A stretch of DNA of 64,000 nucleotides from JAWWOL01 sp963797535 (GCA_963797535.1 CAWCPQ010000001.1:2666001-2730000), one strand, 5' to 3'. Shown: positions 16,135 through 26,376, numbered from the stretch's first letter. Numbers and translations: made by a program. The notes: generated by a model not told the origin, from the letters alone.

Positions 16135-16958
16135 CACCCGAGCGAAACCAGATCGAGCTGGTCGTCGTACGGCAGCTGGCCGCCGGCCACTGCAGTCACC
16201 CGTAGCGCGGTGAGCTCTGCCCTGCCGGAGAGCACGGTCGCGAACGCGGTGTCGGCCGCGTCCCGGCCGGTGGCGATCCGGACGAGGCTCTGCCGGGGTG
16301 CCAGCCGGGTCGCGTCCCAGACCTGCCACCAGCCGTCGATGTCCGTCTCGACCACGGCGTGCAGGTCCATCGGGGCCAAGCCCGGCGCGTACACACCACT
16401 GACCCTGGCCGGGATGTCGACCGCGCGGCACAGCGCCGCCACCAGGTGGGCGAAGTCACGGCAAACACCCTTGCCCGACACCAGGGTGTCGACCGCATCC
16501 GTGACACCGGTGCTGGCCCCGTGCTCGTACACGATGTGCTGGTTGACGTAGGCGCAGATCGCCCGGACGGCTTCCAGCGCGCAGTCATGACCGCCGAACC
16601 GGCTGCCGGCAAAGCCCGACAGCCGGTCGGACGGGCAGTAGCGACTCGGCCGCAGCGCATCGACCCGGTCCCTGGTGCTGACCTGCTGGCCATAGCCGAC
16701 CGGGGCCGGGCTGACCTTGGCGTCATAGACCGCGAGCAGCTTGCCCGGCTCGACCCGCAGCAGGTGCTGCCGCCCCCCGGCCGCACCCGGCAGCTCCTCG
16801 TACGAGATCAGCTCGCCGTTGACGCTGGCCGACAGCAGCTCCTCGAGGACGCGCCCCTCCGGGCCGGCCGCCGCGACCTGGAGCACGATCTCAGCAGTCT
16901 CCTCGACATCCATGGCGAGCACGCACTGCACCTCGTGCGGCTGACGGGCTACGGTCAA
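16134..16958 (-). CDS. Transglutaminase-like cysteine protease-fold protein
   Basis: This 274-residue protein is read from TTG 16958 with GGAGG about 9 nt upstream. An N-terminal beta-rich domain precedes the transglutaminase core. The triad is visible as Cys in GKGVCRDFAHL, His in MDLHAVVE and Asp in VWDATRL. No signal peptide is present. Bacterial members of this family are often uncharacterised hydrolases or peptide-processing enzymes. It is translationally coupled to the MBL hydrolase. Confidence 0.86.
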   Translation of the reverse strand: MTVARQPHEVQCVLAMDVEETAEIVLQVAAAGPEGRVLEELLSASVNGELISYEELPGAAGGRQHLLRVEPGKLLAVYDAKVSPAPVGYGQQVSTRDRVDALRPSRYCPSDRLSGFAGSRFGGHDCALEAVRAICAYVNQHIVYEHGASTGVTDAVDTLVSGKGVCRDFAHLVAALCRAVDIPARVSGVYAPGLAPMDLHAVVETDIDGWWQVWDATRLAPRQSLVRIATGRDAADTAFATVLSGRAELTALRVTAVAGGQLPYDDQLDLVSLG

Positions 16959-17008
16959 AGCAGGAACCTCCGGCCGGGCTACGTCAGCGATGGGTAGCGC
17001 AAGACTAG

Positions 17009-17182
17009 TGGCCGAAGCCGGTCTACGCCTTCGCTATGGTCCCTGCGGCGCTGGTGGCCGATGTCTTCGCCCATGGCTGCGTGTCCCGGCAGACGATGGA
17101 GGAATAGCTGGCCGAGGTCATCGAGGCTGCAACGGACGCCCTCAGCGAGGCTCGCGCCGCCTACGACGCTCGACAGGCCTGA
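17009..17182 (+). pseudogene. Short coding remnant interrupted by an amber codon
   Basis: One frame reads PVYAFAMVPAALVADVFAHG to a TAG at 17105-17107, then continues in the same frame for 24 codons (LAEVIEAATDALSEARAAYD...) to a TGA at 17180. The second part has the composition of an amphipathic helix. It may be the remains of a small gene with a premature stop, but it is short and unrecognised. The rest of the 233-bp gap between the transglutaminase-like gene and the giant gene holds nothing else I can support. Confidence 0.22.
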
Positions 17183-17191
17183 GCCCGAGCG

Positions 17192-18709
17192 CTACGCCGA
17201 GCGGCGCGGCAACCGTCGCGCACCGATCACCAGCACGACGCCGCCGGCGATCAGGAACGCCGTCACGAGCAGCATCCGCTGGGCGTTGAACCCGGTGAAA
17301 GGCAGCTGCGTCGGGTCGGCTGGCGGCTCGTAGGGAGCCGGCGAGGCGCTGACCGGCGGCGGCGGGACCGTGCTGCCGAGAACCGTCGGCGTGTAGGTCG
17401 CCTCGCCGTAGTGCCCGTACGGGTCGGTCACCCGGAACGTCACTGCGGCAACGGTTCCGGTGTAGCCGTTGACCGGAGCGAACGTGATCACGCCGGTCGC
17501 CGGCTTGATGGTGTACGTGCCCTTGCCGTCGACGGTCACGCTGGTCACCCGGTGCCCGTGGCTGTCCACGAGAGTCACGCGGTCGCCATGCGGAACCGGC
17601 ACGGTGACGGTCTGCGGGCTGTCCACCGGGCCCGAGCTGCTCAGGTCGGCCGGGGCGGGGGCAGGCGGTGCGATCACCACGGCGCGGTAGGTGCCGGTGG
17701 CACTCTGCCCGGCATGGTCGGTGACCCGGTAACGCACGGCGTCCGCGTTCCCGGCGAACGTCGGCAGCGGCGTGAAGGTGATCACACCGGTCGACACGTT
17801 CAAGGTGTACGTGCCCTGACCGCGTTCGACGACCTTGGTCACCGGAGCACCCGCATTGTTCAGCAGCATGACCTGACCACCGCTCGGCTTGACCACGACT
17901 GCCTGCTGCGGCTGCCGTACGGGCCCGCTGGTGATGAACTGACCGGCGACGGGACCAACGGTGAAGCCGGTGGATGCGGTGGCCGAGCCGTAGCTCGCGT
18001 CGCCGGAGTAGGTGGCCTGCACCAGGTAGTCGCCGGTGGTCAGCGTGACCGGCGTGGCGCAGCCGGTCGCCGTGCCGACGGTCACCGTGCACAACACGTT
18101 GCCGCCGGACCTGAACGTGACGGTGCCGGTGGCGTCAGCCGGCAGACCGGAGTAGGTCAGCGTCGTGCCGGAACCGTGCGGGAAGGCGGCGGGCGTCGCC
18201 GTCACCGCGAAGGACGGAGTCGCAAGGACGACCGTGAACGACGTGCTGGCGACGGCCGGGGTGTGATTGGCGTCACCGGAGTAGGTCACGTCCACCGGGT
18301 AGGCCGCGACCGGAAGTCCCGCCGCAGCGGCGCAGGTCGTGGCCGGAAGGGTCGCGGTGCAGAGCGGGTCACCGTTGCTGGCGAAGAGGATGGTCCCGGT
18401 GGCGCCGGCCGGAATGCCCGTCGCGGCCAGGGTGACCGCGTTGCCGAACGCCGAGGTGCCGGGGGTTGCGGTCGCGGCGATGGCCACCGGGGCCTTGTCG
18501 ACGGTGAAGGCGGTGGGCGCCGTCGCGGCGGAGTAGTTGTCGTCTCCGCTGTACGAGGCCAGGACGCCGTAGCTGCCGGTGACCAGGTTCGCCGGGGTGT
18601 TGCATGAGGTCTCACTGGCGACGTTCATCGTGCACAGCACGGACGTGCCAGCGGTGAACGTCACGGATCCGGTGGCCCCGGCCGGCAGCCCGCTCGGGAC
18701 CAGGGTGAC
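17192..18709 (-). pseudogene. 3' part of the giant LPFTG surface protein (after the frameshift)
   Basis: This frame continues the giant protein beyond a single-base frameshift near 18710. It encodes the rest of Ig-like repeat 23, repeats 24 and 25, and two CshA-fibril-like repeats (each with GxGTYT and GVITF motifs). A Pro-rich spacer, LPFTG, a hydrophobic membrane span and a basic RRLPRRSA tail follow. That is a complete sortase sorting signal, so the intact protein would be covalently attached to the cell wall. An ATG at 18664 could start only an unexported fragment. Removing one G from the CCGG at 18709-18712 joins it to the upstream frame. Confidence 0.8.
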
Positions 18710-21700
18710 CGGTGGTGCCGTACGTGACGGTGGACGGCGTGGCGCTCGCAGCGAGGGTTACCGGCGCGGCGATGACGGAGAATGCCGTCGTAGCAGTGGA
18801 TGCGCCCCAGTTGGTGTCGCCGGAGTAGGTGGCCGTGACCGCGTAGCCACCCGTCGCCAGGATGGGCGACGTCGAGCAGCTGGTCGCGACAGCGACATCC
18901 ACCACGCACAGGGTCACGCCACCGGCGGTGAAGGTCACCTGCCCGGTCGCCGTGGGGGGCAGGGAGCCCTCGGTCAACGTGACCGGCGTGCCGTACGTGG
19001 CCGAGCTCGGCGTAGCACTCGCCGAGACGTTGGTGCCGGCGAGGCCGATCGAAAAGATCGTGGTGTCGGTGTCGGAGAGGTAGTCCGCATCGCCGGAGTA
19101 GGTCGCGACCACCGGGTAGTTGGCCGGCGTCAGGGCGCTCGACGTGGAACAGCTGGTCGCTGGCAGGGTCGCGGTGCACAGGGTGGTCGTGCCGGAGACG
19201 AAGGTCACCGTCCCGGTTGCGCCGCCCGGCAGTCCGGCACCGGTCAGCGTGACCACGCTGCCGAACGGTCCGTTCGTCGGCGTCGCAGACGCGTTCAGCG
19301 TCACGGAGGCCTTGGTGATGGTGAACGACGTCGTCGCGGACGACGCCTCGTACGAGACGTCACCTGAGTAGTCGGCAGCCACCGCGTAGAGGCCGGTACC
19401 GAGGTTGGCGCCGGTCTGACAGCTGGTGCCCGGCAGCGTGACGGTGCACAAGGTCGTGCCGCCGGCGGAGAACGCGACCGTGCCGGTGGCATCAGCCGGC
19501 AGCCCGCTGTCCGACAGGGTCACGGTGGTGCCGAACACCGAGCTCGTCGGCGTCGCGGTCGCGGTCAGCGCCGACGCTGCCTTGACGACGTCGAACGTCG
19601 TTGCCGCGGTCGCCGGGTCGAAGTTTGCGTCACCGGAGTAGGCCGCAGTGACCGGATGGGTGCCGACCGGGGTCGAGGCCGGGGCGAGGCAGCTGGTCTG
19701 CGTACCGAGAAGCACGGTGCACAAGGTCGTGCCGCCAGAGGACATGACGACCGTGCCCGTTGCGCCAGCGGAGAGGCCGGCCGGAGTCAGGACAACCGGG
19801 CTGCCGAAGTAGGCGGTCGACGGTGACGCCGAGACCGCGAACACGGTCGGGAAGAAGCCGATGTCAAAGACCGTGGCCGCAGACGAGCCCTGGTAGTCGC
19901 TGTCGCCCGAGTAGTCCGCGGTAACCGGATAAGTGCCCGTCACCAAAGAGATCGGCGTCTGGCAGCTGGTTGCCGACCCGAGCACCACCGTGCAGAGACT
20001 GGTGGTGCCGGACGTGAAGGTCACCGTCCCGGTCGCGCCAGCAGGCAGGCCACCGGGGGTGAGAGTGACAGGGTCGCCGTACGAGACCGACACCGGCGTG
20101 GACGAAGCGGTCAACGAGGTGGGCGCGGGAGTGACCGCGATGGTGAAGCTGTCCGATGACCCGGCGTAGTTGGTGTCCCCGGGGTAGGTGACAGTGACCG
20201 GATAGCTGCCGGTTCCCAAGGTGGTCGAGACCGTGCAGCTCGTACCGGGCAGCACGACCGAGCACAACGTGGTCGGACCGGATTTCAGCGTCACGGTGCC
20301 CGTCGCGCCGGACGGCAGCCCGCCGATGGTCAAGGTGATGGAGCTCTTGTACGTCGAAGTCGCAGGGCCCGATCCGGTCACGTTGGTCGGCGCCTTGGTC
20401 ACCGAGAATGCCGTGCTGTCAGTGGATCCTGCGTAGTGCGCGTCACCGGAGTAGACACCGGTCACCGGATAGGCACCGGGCGCAAGGGTCATCACCGTAT
20501 TGCAGCTGGTGTGGGTCGAGAGGTCGATGACGCACAGCGGCGTCGAGGCGGACGTGAACGTCACGGTGCCGGTCGCGTCCGCCGGCAACCCGGCCTCGGT
20601 GAGGGTGACGCCGTTGCCGTAGGTGACCGACACGGGGTTGGCCGCGACGACGAGGGACGTGGCAGCGGTGCCGACAGCGAAGCTCGTCGTGGCGGTGGCA
20701 CCGCTGTGACCGACGTCGCCCGAGTAGGTCGCCAGGACGGGGTAGGCGCCCACGGCCAGGGTCGCCGACGTGTCGCACGAGGTGGCGACGGTGACGTCGA
20801 CCACACACAGGGTCGTACCGCCCTTGGTGAAGGTGACCGTGCCACCGGCCGAAGCCGGCAGTCCACCCTCGGACAAGGTGACCGCCGTGCCGTACGAGAC
20901 CGACGGCGGCGTCGCTGCGGCGGTCAGGGTGACGGAGACCTTGGTGATGTCGAACGTCGTGCTGGCAGTGGATCCGGCGTGGTTGCCGTCACCGGAGTAG
21001 GTGCCGACGACGGGGTAGGTGCCAGGCACCAGCGACGAGCTGGTCGCACAGGTTGAGGCGGTCGCGATGTTGACGGTGCATAGCGTGCTGCCGCCGGAGG
21101 TGAAGGTCACGGTGCCGGTAGAGCCGGCCGGCAGTCCGCTGGTGCTCAAGGTGATCGCGTTGCCGTAGGTCGCCGTCGCCGGCATGGCGGCGACGGCAAG
21201 GGTGGTTGCGAGGGGTGTCACGGCGAACGCCGTCGTGGCGGTGGAACTGCCGTAGTTGACGTCACCGGAGTAGGTGGCATCCACGGCGTAGCTGCCCACG
21301 CCGAGAGCAGCCGACGAGCTGCAGCTCAGCACCGGGATCGTCGCAACGCAGAGCGTGGAACCGCTGCTGGCAAAGGTGATCGTGCCGGTGGCCGCTGGGG
21401 GGAGGTTCGCTGCGGTCAGCGCGGTCTGGCTGCCGTACGCCACGGTCGGCGGCGCCGCGCTGGCCGTGATGCCGGTCGCGGCCTTGGTCACCGTGAACGA
21501 GGTGCCGTCGACCGATGGAGAGTAGTGGTTGTCGCCGGAGTAGGTGGCCGTCACCGGATATGCGCCAGGGGCCAACGAGTTCGAAGTGGTGCAGCTGTGC
21601 GGACCGCCGAGCAGAACCGTGCACAGCGTGCTGCCACCGGAGGTGAAGGTCACCGTGCCCGTTGCGTCACTGGGCAGGCCGAGCACGCTGAGGGTGTCCG

Positions 21701-24700
21701 CGGTGCCGTACGGGACACTCGTCGGGGTCGCCTTGGCCACAAGGGCAGTGGGCGCCAACGTGACGACGAATGACGTGGTCGCGGTGCTCGCGGCGAAGTC
21801 AGTGTCACCGCTGTAGTGGGCGGTCACTGTGTAGGTGGCGGGATCGAGGTTGGCAGGGGTGTTGCACGAGGTCGCCGCGCCGACGGTCAGGATGCAGCTC
21901 GCGGCTGTCCCCCAGTCGATCGTGACGGTGCCGGTCGCGGCGGGCGGGAGGCCGGACTCGGTGAGGGTCACGGCGTTGCCGTAGGTGACGGTTGCCGGCA
22001 GGGCGCTGACCGCGACGGCTGTCAGCGCCTGCTTGACCACGAACGAGGTCGTGTCACTCGCGCCGGCGTAGTGCGCGTCGCCGGAGTAGGTGGCCGTGAC
22101 CGGGTACGTGGCGGGATCGAGGTTGGCCGCGGTCAGGCAGCTGGTGCCGCTGCCGAGCGTCACGGTGCACAACGTGGTCGTACCGGAGACGAAGGTCACC
22201 GTGCCGGCGGCGTCGGCCGGCAGCCCGGTGACGGACAGGGTGACCGCGTTCCCGTACGAGACGGTGCCGGGAGCGGCGTGCGCCGACATGATCTGCGACG
22301 CCTTGTTGACCGTGAAGGTCGTCGTGTCGGAGGAGCTCGCGTGGTTGGTGTCGCCGGAGTAGGTCGCGGTCACCGGATACGTTGCCGGATCGAGCGTTGA
22401 CGAAGTAAGGCACGAGGTGGCGACGGTGACGTCCACGGTGCACAAGGTGGTCCCACCCGACACGAACGAGACCGTGCCGGTGGCGTCGGCCGCAAGCCCG
22501 CTGTCGCTCAGGGTGACCGCGGTCCCGTACTCGACCGTGCCGGGCGCGGCCGCAGCCGTGAACGAGGTGCCGACCTTCGTGACCGAGAATGCCGTCGTGT
22601 CAGTGGATCCGAGGTGCGTGGCGTCACCGGAGTAGGTCGCCGTCACGGGATAGCTGCCGACCACCAGGCTGCTCGGCGTGGAGCACGTGCTGCCGGAGCC
22701 CAAGGTGACCGTGCACAGCGTCACCGCGCCAGTCTTGAACACGACGGTGCCGGTGGCCGCAGCGGGCAGCCCCGACTCGGTCAGGGTGGTCGCGGTGCCG
22801 TACGTCACGGACGCCGGTGAGGCGCCCGCGGTCACCGGCGAGGGGATCTTCGTGATCGAGAATGTCGTGCTGGCAGTGGAACCCACGAAGTTGCCGTCGC
22901 CGGAGTACGTGGCCGTGACCGAGTAGCTGCCCACCGCGAGGGTGCTGGAGGTGTCGCAGCTGACTGTGGGCAGCGTCGCCGTACATAACGTCGTCCCACC
23001 GGCGGTGAAGGTCACGGTGCCGGTCGAGGCCGCCGCCAGTCCGGTCTCCTTGAGGGTCACGGGATTGCCATACGTGACCGTCGACGGGGTGGCGCTGGCA
23101 GTAAAGCTGGTGGACTGCGTCGTGATGGTGAACGTCGTGCTCGCTGTCGAGGACGCGTGGTCGACGTCGCCCGAGTAGGTGGCCAGCACCGGATAGGTGC
23201 CGGCGGCGAGGCTCGTCGACGTCCCACAGCTGGTAGCGGGGCGAGTGACGACGCACAGCGTCGAACCGCCAGAGGTGAACGTGACTGTGCCGGTGGTCCC
23301 GGCGACAAGGCCGGACTCGCTCAGGGTCACAACGTTGCCGAAGCCGGTGGTCGCCGGTGCCGCGTCGGCGGTGAACGGGGAGGCAAGCGTGGTGACGACA
23401 AAGCTGGTCGTCGCCGTACCGCTCGCGTGGTTGGCGTCACCCCCGTAGGTCGCCGTGACCGAGTACGTGCCGGGGTCCAGCGTGGTCGAGGTGGCACACG
23501 ACGTCGCCGGCAGGACCGCCGTGCACAGCGGGGGCCCACCCGCGGTGAAGACGACAGAACCCGTCGCACTTGCCACGATGCCCGACTCCGACAAGGTGAC
23601 CGCAGTGCCGTACGCGACCGAGCCGGGGGCGGCCGCGGCGGTGAAGCTCGACGCCTCCTTGGTGACCGAGTACGACGTGGTGGCAGAGGATCCGGTGAAG
23701 TTTCCGTCACCGCCGTAGGTGGCCGTCACGCTGTAGCTGCCGACGACGACGGTGGTCGGCGACTGACAGCTGGTCGCCGGCAGCGTCGCGACGCACAGCG
23801 TGGTTGCGCCTGTCGTGAAGGTGACCGCGCCAGTTGCCGCAGCCGGCAGGCCGCCGTCGCTGAGCGTCGTGGCGGTCTCGTACGGGACCGTGGCCGGCGT
23901 GGCCGCGGCCGTCACCGTCGTCGGCGCCTGGTTGATCAGGTAGGACGTGGTTGCCGTGGACGAGCCGTACTGGGTGTCGCCGCTGTACGTCGCCGTCACC
24001 GTGACAGTGCCCGCACCCAGCGAAACCGGGGTGTTGCACTTCTTCGTGGGCAACGTTGCCGTACACAGCGTCGTCGCACCGGACTTGAAGACGACGGTTC
24101 CGGTCGCACCCCCCGGAAGTCCGCTCTCCGCAAGGGAAGTAGCAGTCCCGTAGGTCACCGTCGCCGGCGTCGGCGCGACCGTGAACGAGGTCGTCTTGGT
24201 GACGACACTGAACGTGGTGGTTGCGGTCGAGCCGGTGTAGTTGCTGTCGCCTGCGTAGGTTGCCGTCACGGCGTAGGTGCCGGCAGCCAGAGCGGGGGAA
24301 GTGGCGCAGGTCAGCGCCGGCAGGGTCGCGGTGCACAGTGTGCTGCCACCGGAGGTGAACACGATGGAACCCGTTGCTGCTACGGGAACGTTGCCAGCAC
24401 TCAACGTGTCCGAGCTGCCCACCACGACACCCACCGGCGCGGCGGTTGCCGTGATCGCGGTCGCCGCCTTGGTGACGGTGAACGACGTTGTCGCGGTCGC
24501 AGAGGCGTAGGCAGCGTCCCCGGAGTAGGTCTCCGTCACGCTGTACGCGCCGGGGACCAGCGACGTCGAGGTCGAGCAGGAGGTCGCGCTCCCCAACGTG
24601 ATGGTGCACAGCGTCGAGCCGCCGGCCACGTAGGTGACCGTTCCCGTTGCGTTCGCAGGCAGGCCGGTCGGGCTGAGCACTGTCGCCGTACCGTACGGGA

Positions 24701-24740
24701 CGGAGGCCGGAAGTGCTGTAGCACCAAGGGTTGTCACGGC
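17955..24740 (-). repeat. Tandem array of 25 Ig-like domain repeats (about 272 bp each)
   Basis: I count 25 copies of a domain of about 91 residues. The consensus features are a TYGTAVTL strand, GLPAxATGTVTF, a Cys in TLCTV, a second Cys about 10 residues later, and TYSGDxNYxxSTATTxF near the end. Repeats diverge at the DNA level but keep register. The array fills most of the giant surface-protein gene. The high GC and repetition leave long open frames on the opposite strand, which are artefacts. Recombination between copies could change the domain number. Confidence 0.9.
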
Positions 24741-26240
24741 GTAGTTCGCCGTGGTCGCGTCCGGCGCACCGTCGATCGAGCCCATCCGCGAGGTGTTGGT
24801 CAGCGTCGCTGCCGCGTTGCTCGCGATCGTCACCGGCACGGTGATCGTGGGCAACGCGGTGCCGGCGGGCAAGGAAGCCGACGGCGCGTAGGTGCACGTG
24901 ACCTTCTGGCCGACCGTGGTGCAGGTCCACAGGCTGCTGGGTACGGCGGTGCCCGGGGTCATTCCGGCCGGAAAGGTGTCCGTGATGGTCAGCGGGTCCA
25001 CCTCGTCGCCGCCGCTGGCGCTGATCGCGGGCGAGAGGGTGATCACCGCGTGGTTGCCGGCCAGGAACTTGCCGTTCTCGTTGTCGCTCATCCCCAGCGA
25101 CAGCACCGGCAGCTGACCGCTCAGGGTGGTCGCCACGAGGTTGGCCACCTCGTGCACCTCGTTCGAGCCACCGGTGGAGGACACCCAGCCGAAGCTCACC
25201 TGGTAGGGCACGCCGGTCACCGGGTTGATCCACGACGACGGGAAGGTCGAGAGCACGGTGTTGTTGGACGTGGTCGGCAGCAGGCCGCTGAGGCTCATAG
25301 CAGTGCCGGCGCCGCCGGTGGCTGTGGCGTACGGCGTCACCTGGATCAGGTAGCTGTTCGCCGGGATGACCAGGCCGGAGGCCGTGCTGGCCGCGGCATT
25401 GGTCGGGTTCATGGCCAGCTCGGCCGCGACCGGCGCCGGCCGGGTCTTCGACGCCTGCTGGTCGAGGAACTGGCCGTTGAGGTTGCTGACCGTTCCGCCC
25501 GAGCCTCCGGTGTTGGCGTTGGCGTAGCTCGACGCCGTGGTGCCGAGGATGCAGTAGCCGGTCGTTCCGTTGCCCGGCCCCCGCACGGTGAGGTTCTCGG
25601 GGTACGCCTTGCCGGCGGTCAAGTTGGGGGGCAGGGCGCAGGTGCTGCCGCCGAAGGTGGAGTTGGCGAAGTTGCCCCAGGCGTCAGCACCGTACCCGAG
25701 GTACCCGTACGGGATGCCGTTGGAGCTGCCGGTGGTCGTGTAGCCGAGCGATCCGCCGACCGGGCCGGTCACGGTGGGCGGGGACGGGTTGGCCGGGTCG
25801 ACGGCGGTCAGCGCGAAGCCGATGCCGTCGGCCCCCGACGTGCTGACAGCGTTGTACTGGTAGGTGTCGAACTTGATGTCCAGCCCGGCGGACGTCGGGA
25901 GGCTGGTCTGGTAGAACGTCGACCCCACCTTGTTGCCGATGTTCGGCGTCAGCCGCAGGGTGCCGCTGCCGGACGCGTCGGGCGTGGCCAGGTTGCAGCC
26001 GGGGATCGGCAGCTGCGCGGTCGCTGTGCCGGCTGTCAGGCAGGTGTCGTTGGTTCCGCTCGAGGCCGGCGGGAGGTACCACTCGTTGGCGACCGTCGGG
26101 GTGGTGAAGGTCTGAGCGGCCAGCGGGGTGACTGCTGCGAAAGCGTCGGTCACCGGTACGAGCACGAGCGCCGCCACAACCGCCACCGTCGTGGCAACGG
26201 AGATGGGTGTACGCCGGAAGGGTGTGACGCCGAACATCAT
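18612..26240 (-). CDS. Giant secreted Ig-like-repeat surface protein, N-terminal part
   Basis: This frame encodes about 2,540 residues. I prefer ATG 26240 or 26237 because GAGGA precedes them and a signal peptide follows (basic FRRTPIS, hydrophobic run, TDAFAA); the frame is open to an upstream ATG at 26375. The mature protein starts with an L-type-lectin-like domain (KVGSTFYQTSLP, then FDTYQYNA and GADGIGFALT). A DUF11-like domain and 22 complete Ig-like repeats of about 91 residues follow. At 18709-18712 the frame shifts: the remaining residues are out of register and end at 18612. The whole gene would give about 3,015 residues ending in LPFTG. An adhesin or biofilm role is inferred from architecture. 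Confidence 0.85.
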   Translation of the reverse strand: MMFGVTPFRRTPISVATTVAVVAALVLVPVTDAFAAVTPLAAQTFTTPTVANEWYLPPASSGTNDTCLTAGTATAQLPIPGCNLATPDASGSGTLRLTPNIGNKVGSTFYQTSLPTSAGLDIKFDTYQYNAVSTSGADGIGFALTAVDPANPSPPTVTGPVGGSLGYTTTGSSNGIPYGYLGYGADAWGNFANSTFGGSTCALPPNLTAGKAYPENLTVRGPGNGTTGYCILGTTASSYANANTGGSGGTVSNLNGQFLDQQASKTRPAPVAAELAMNPTNAAASTASGLVIPANSYLIQVTPYATATGGAGTAMSLSGLLPTTSNNTVLSTFPSSWINPVTGVPYQVSFGWVSSTGGSNEVHEVANLVATTLSGQLPVLSLGMSDNENGKFLAGNHAVITLSPAISASGGDEVDPLTITDTFPAGMTPGTAVPSSLWTCTTVGQKVTCTYAPSASLPAGTALPTITVPVTIASNAAATLTNTSRMGSIDGAPDATTANYAVTTLGATALPASVPYGTATVLSPTGLPANATGTVTYVAGGSTLCTITLGSATSCSTSTSLVPGAYSVTETYSGDAAYASATATTSFTVTKAATAITATAAPVGVVVGSSDTLSAGNVPVAATGSIVFTSGGSTLCTATLPALTCATSPALAAGTYAVTATYAGDSNYTGSTATTTFSVVTKTTSFTVAPTPATVTYGTATSLAESGLPGGATGTVVFKSGATTLCTATLPTKKCNTPVSLGAGTVTVTATYSGDTQYGSSTATTSYLINQAPTTVTAAATPATVPYETATTLSDGGLPAAATGAVTFTTGATTLCVATLPATSCQSPTTVVVGSYSVTATYGGDGNFTGSSATTSYSVTKEASSFTAAAAPGSVAYGTAVTLSESGIVASATGSVVFTAGGPPLCTAVLPATSCATSTTLDPGTYSVTATYGGDANHASGTATTSFVVTTLASPFTADAAPATTGFGNVVTLSESGLVAGTTGTVTFTSGGSTLCVVTRPATSCGTSTSLAAGTYPVLATYSGDVDHASSTASTTFTITTQSTSFTASATPSTVTYGNPVTLKETGLAAASTGTVTFTAGGTTLCTATLPTVSCDTSSTLAVGSYSVTATYSGDGNFVGSTASTTFSITKIPSPVTAGASPASVTYGTATTLTESGLPAAATGTVVFKTGAVTLCTVTLGSGSTCSTPSSLVVGSYPVTATYSGDATHLGSTDTTAFSVTKVGTSFTAAAAPGTVEYGTAVTLSDSGLAADATGTVSFVSGGTTLCTVDVTVATSCLTSSTLDPATYPVTATYSGDTNHASSSDTTTFTVNKASQIMSAHAAPGTVSYGNAVTLSVTGLPADAAGTVTFVSGTTTLCTVTLGSGTSCLTAANLDPATYPVTATYSGDAHYAGASDTTSFVVKQALTAVAVSALPATVTYGNAVTLTESGLPPAATGTVTIDWGTAASCILTVGAATSCNTPANLDPATYTVTAHYSGDTDFAASTATTSFVVTLAPTALVAKATPTSVPYGTADTLSVLGLPSDATGTVTFTSGGSTLCTVLLGGPHSCTTSNSLAPGAYPVTATYSGDNHYSPSVDGTSFTVTKAATGITASAAPPTVAYGSQTALTAANLPPAATGTITFASSGSTLCVATIPVLSCSSSAALGVGSYAVDATYSGDVNYGSSTATTAFAVTPLATTLAVAAMPATATYGNAITLSTSGLPAGSTGTVTFTSGGSTLCTVNIATASTCATSSSLVPGTYPVVGTYSGDGNHAGSTASTTFDITKVSVTLTAAATPPSVSYGTAVTLSEGGLPASAGGTVTFTKGGTTLCVVDVTVATSCDTSATLAVGAYPVLATYSGDVGHSGATATTSFAVGTAATSLVVAANPVSVTYGNGVTLTEAGLPADATGTVTFTSASTPLCVIDLSTHTSCNTVMTLAPGAYPVTGVYSGDAHYAGSTDSTAFSVTKAPTNVTGSGPATSTYKSSITLTIGGLPSGATGTVTLKSGPTTLCSVVLPGTSCTVSTTLGTGSYPVTVTYPGDTNYAGSSDSFTIAVTPAPTSLTASSTPVSVSYGDPVTLTPGGLPAGATGTVTFTSGTTSLCTVVLGSATSCQTPISLVTGTYPVTADYSGDSDYQGSSAATVFDIGFFPTVFAVSASPSTAYFGSPVVLTPAGLSAGATGTVVMSSGGTTLCTVLLGTQTSCLAPASTPVGTHPVTAAYSGDANFDPATAATTFDVVKAASALTATATPTSSVFGTTVTLSDSGLPADATGTVAFSAGGTTLCTVTLPGTSCQTGANLGTGLYAVAADYSGDVSYEASSATTSFTITKASVTLNASATPTNGPFGSVVTLTGAGLPGGATGTVTFVSGTTTLCTATLPATSCSTSSALTPANYPVVATYSGDADYLSDTDTTIFSIGLAGTNVSASATPSSATYGTPVTLTEGSLPPTATGQVTFTAGGVTLCVVDVAVATSCSTSPILATGGYAVTATYSGDTNWGASTATTAFSVIAAPVTLAASATPSTVTYGTTGHPGPERAAGRGHRIRDVHRWHVRAVHDERRQ

Positions 26241-26376
26241 GGGGTCCTCGTCGAGCGAGGGCACTGTCGGAGCAGCCTGGTCTCCTGTGTCCTCGACAGG
26301 ATTCGATGTCGCTTGACGGCCGTTCGCGCAGAGATTCCCGACCCGCCGATTAGCCCAGTTGGAGTAGTGATTCACT

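Noticed and set aside
17955..24740. Regularly spaced repeats that might be taken for a CRISPR or satellite array
   Set aside because: The unit is about 272 bp, is translated in one frame, and diverges at the DNA level while keeping protein motifs. It is a domain array.
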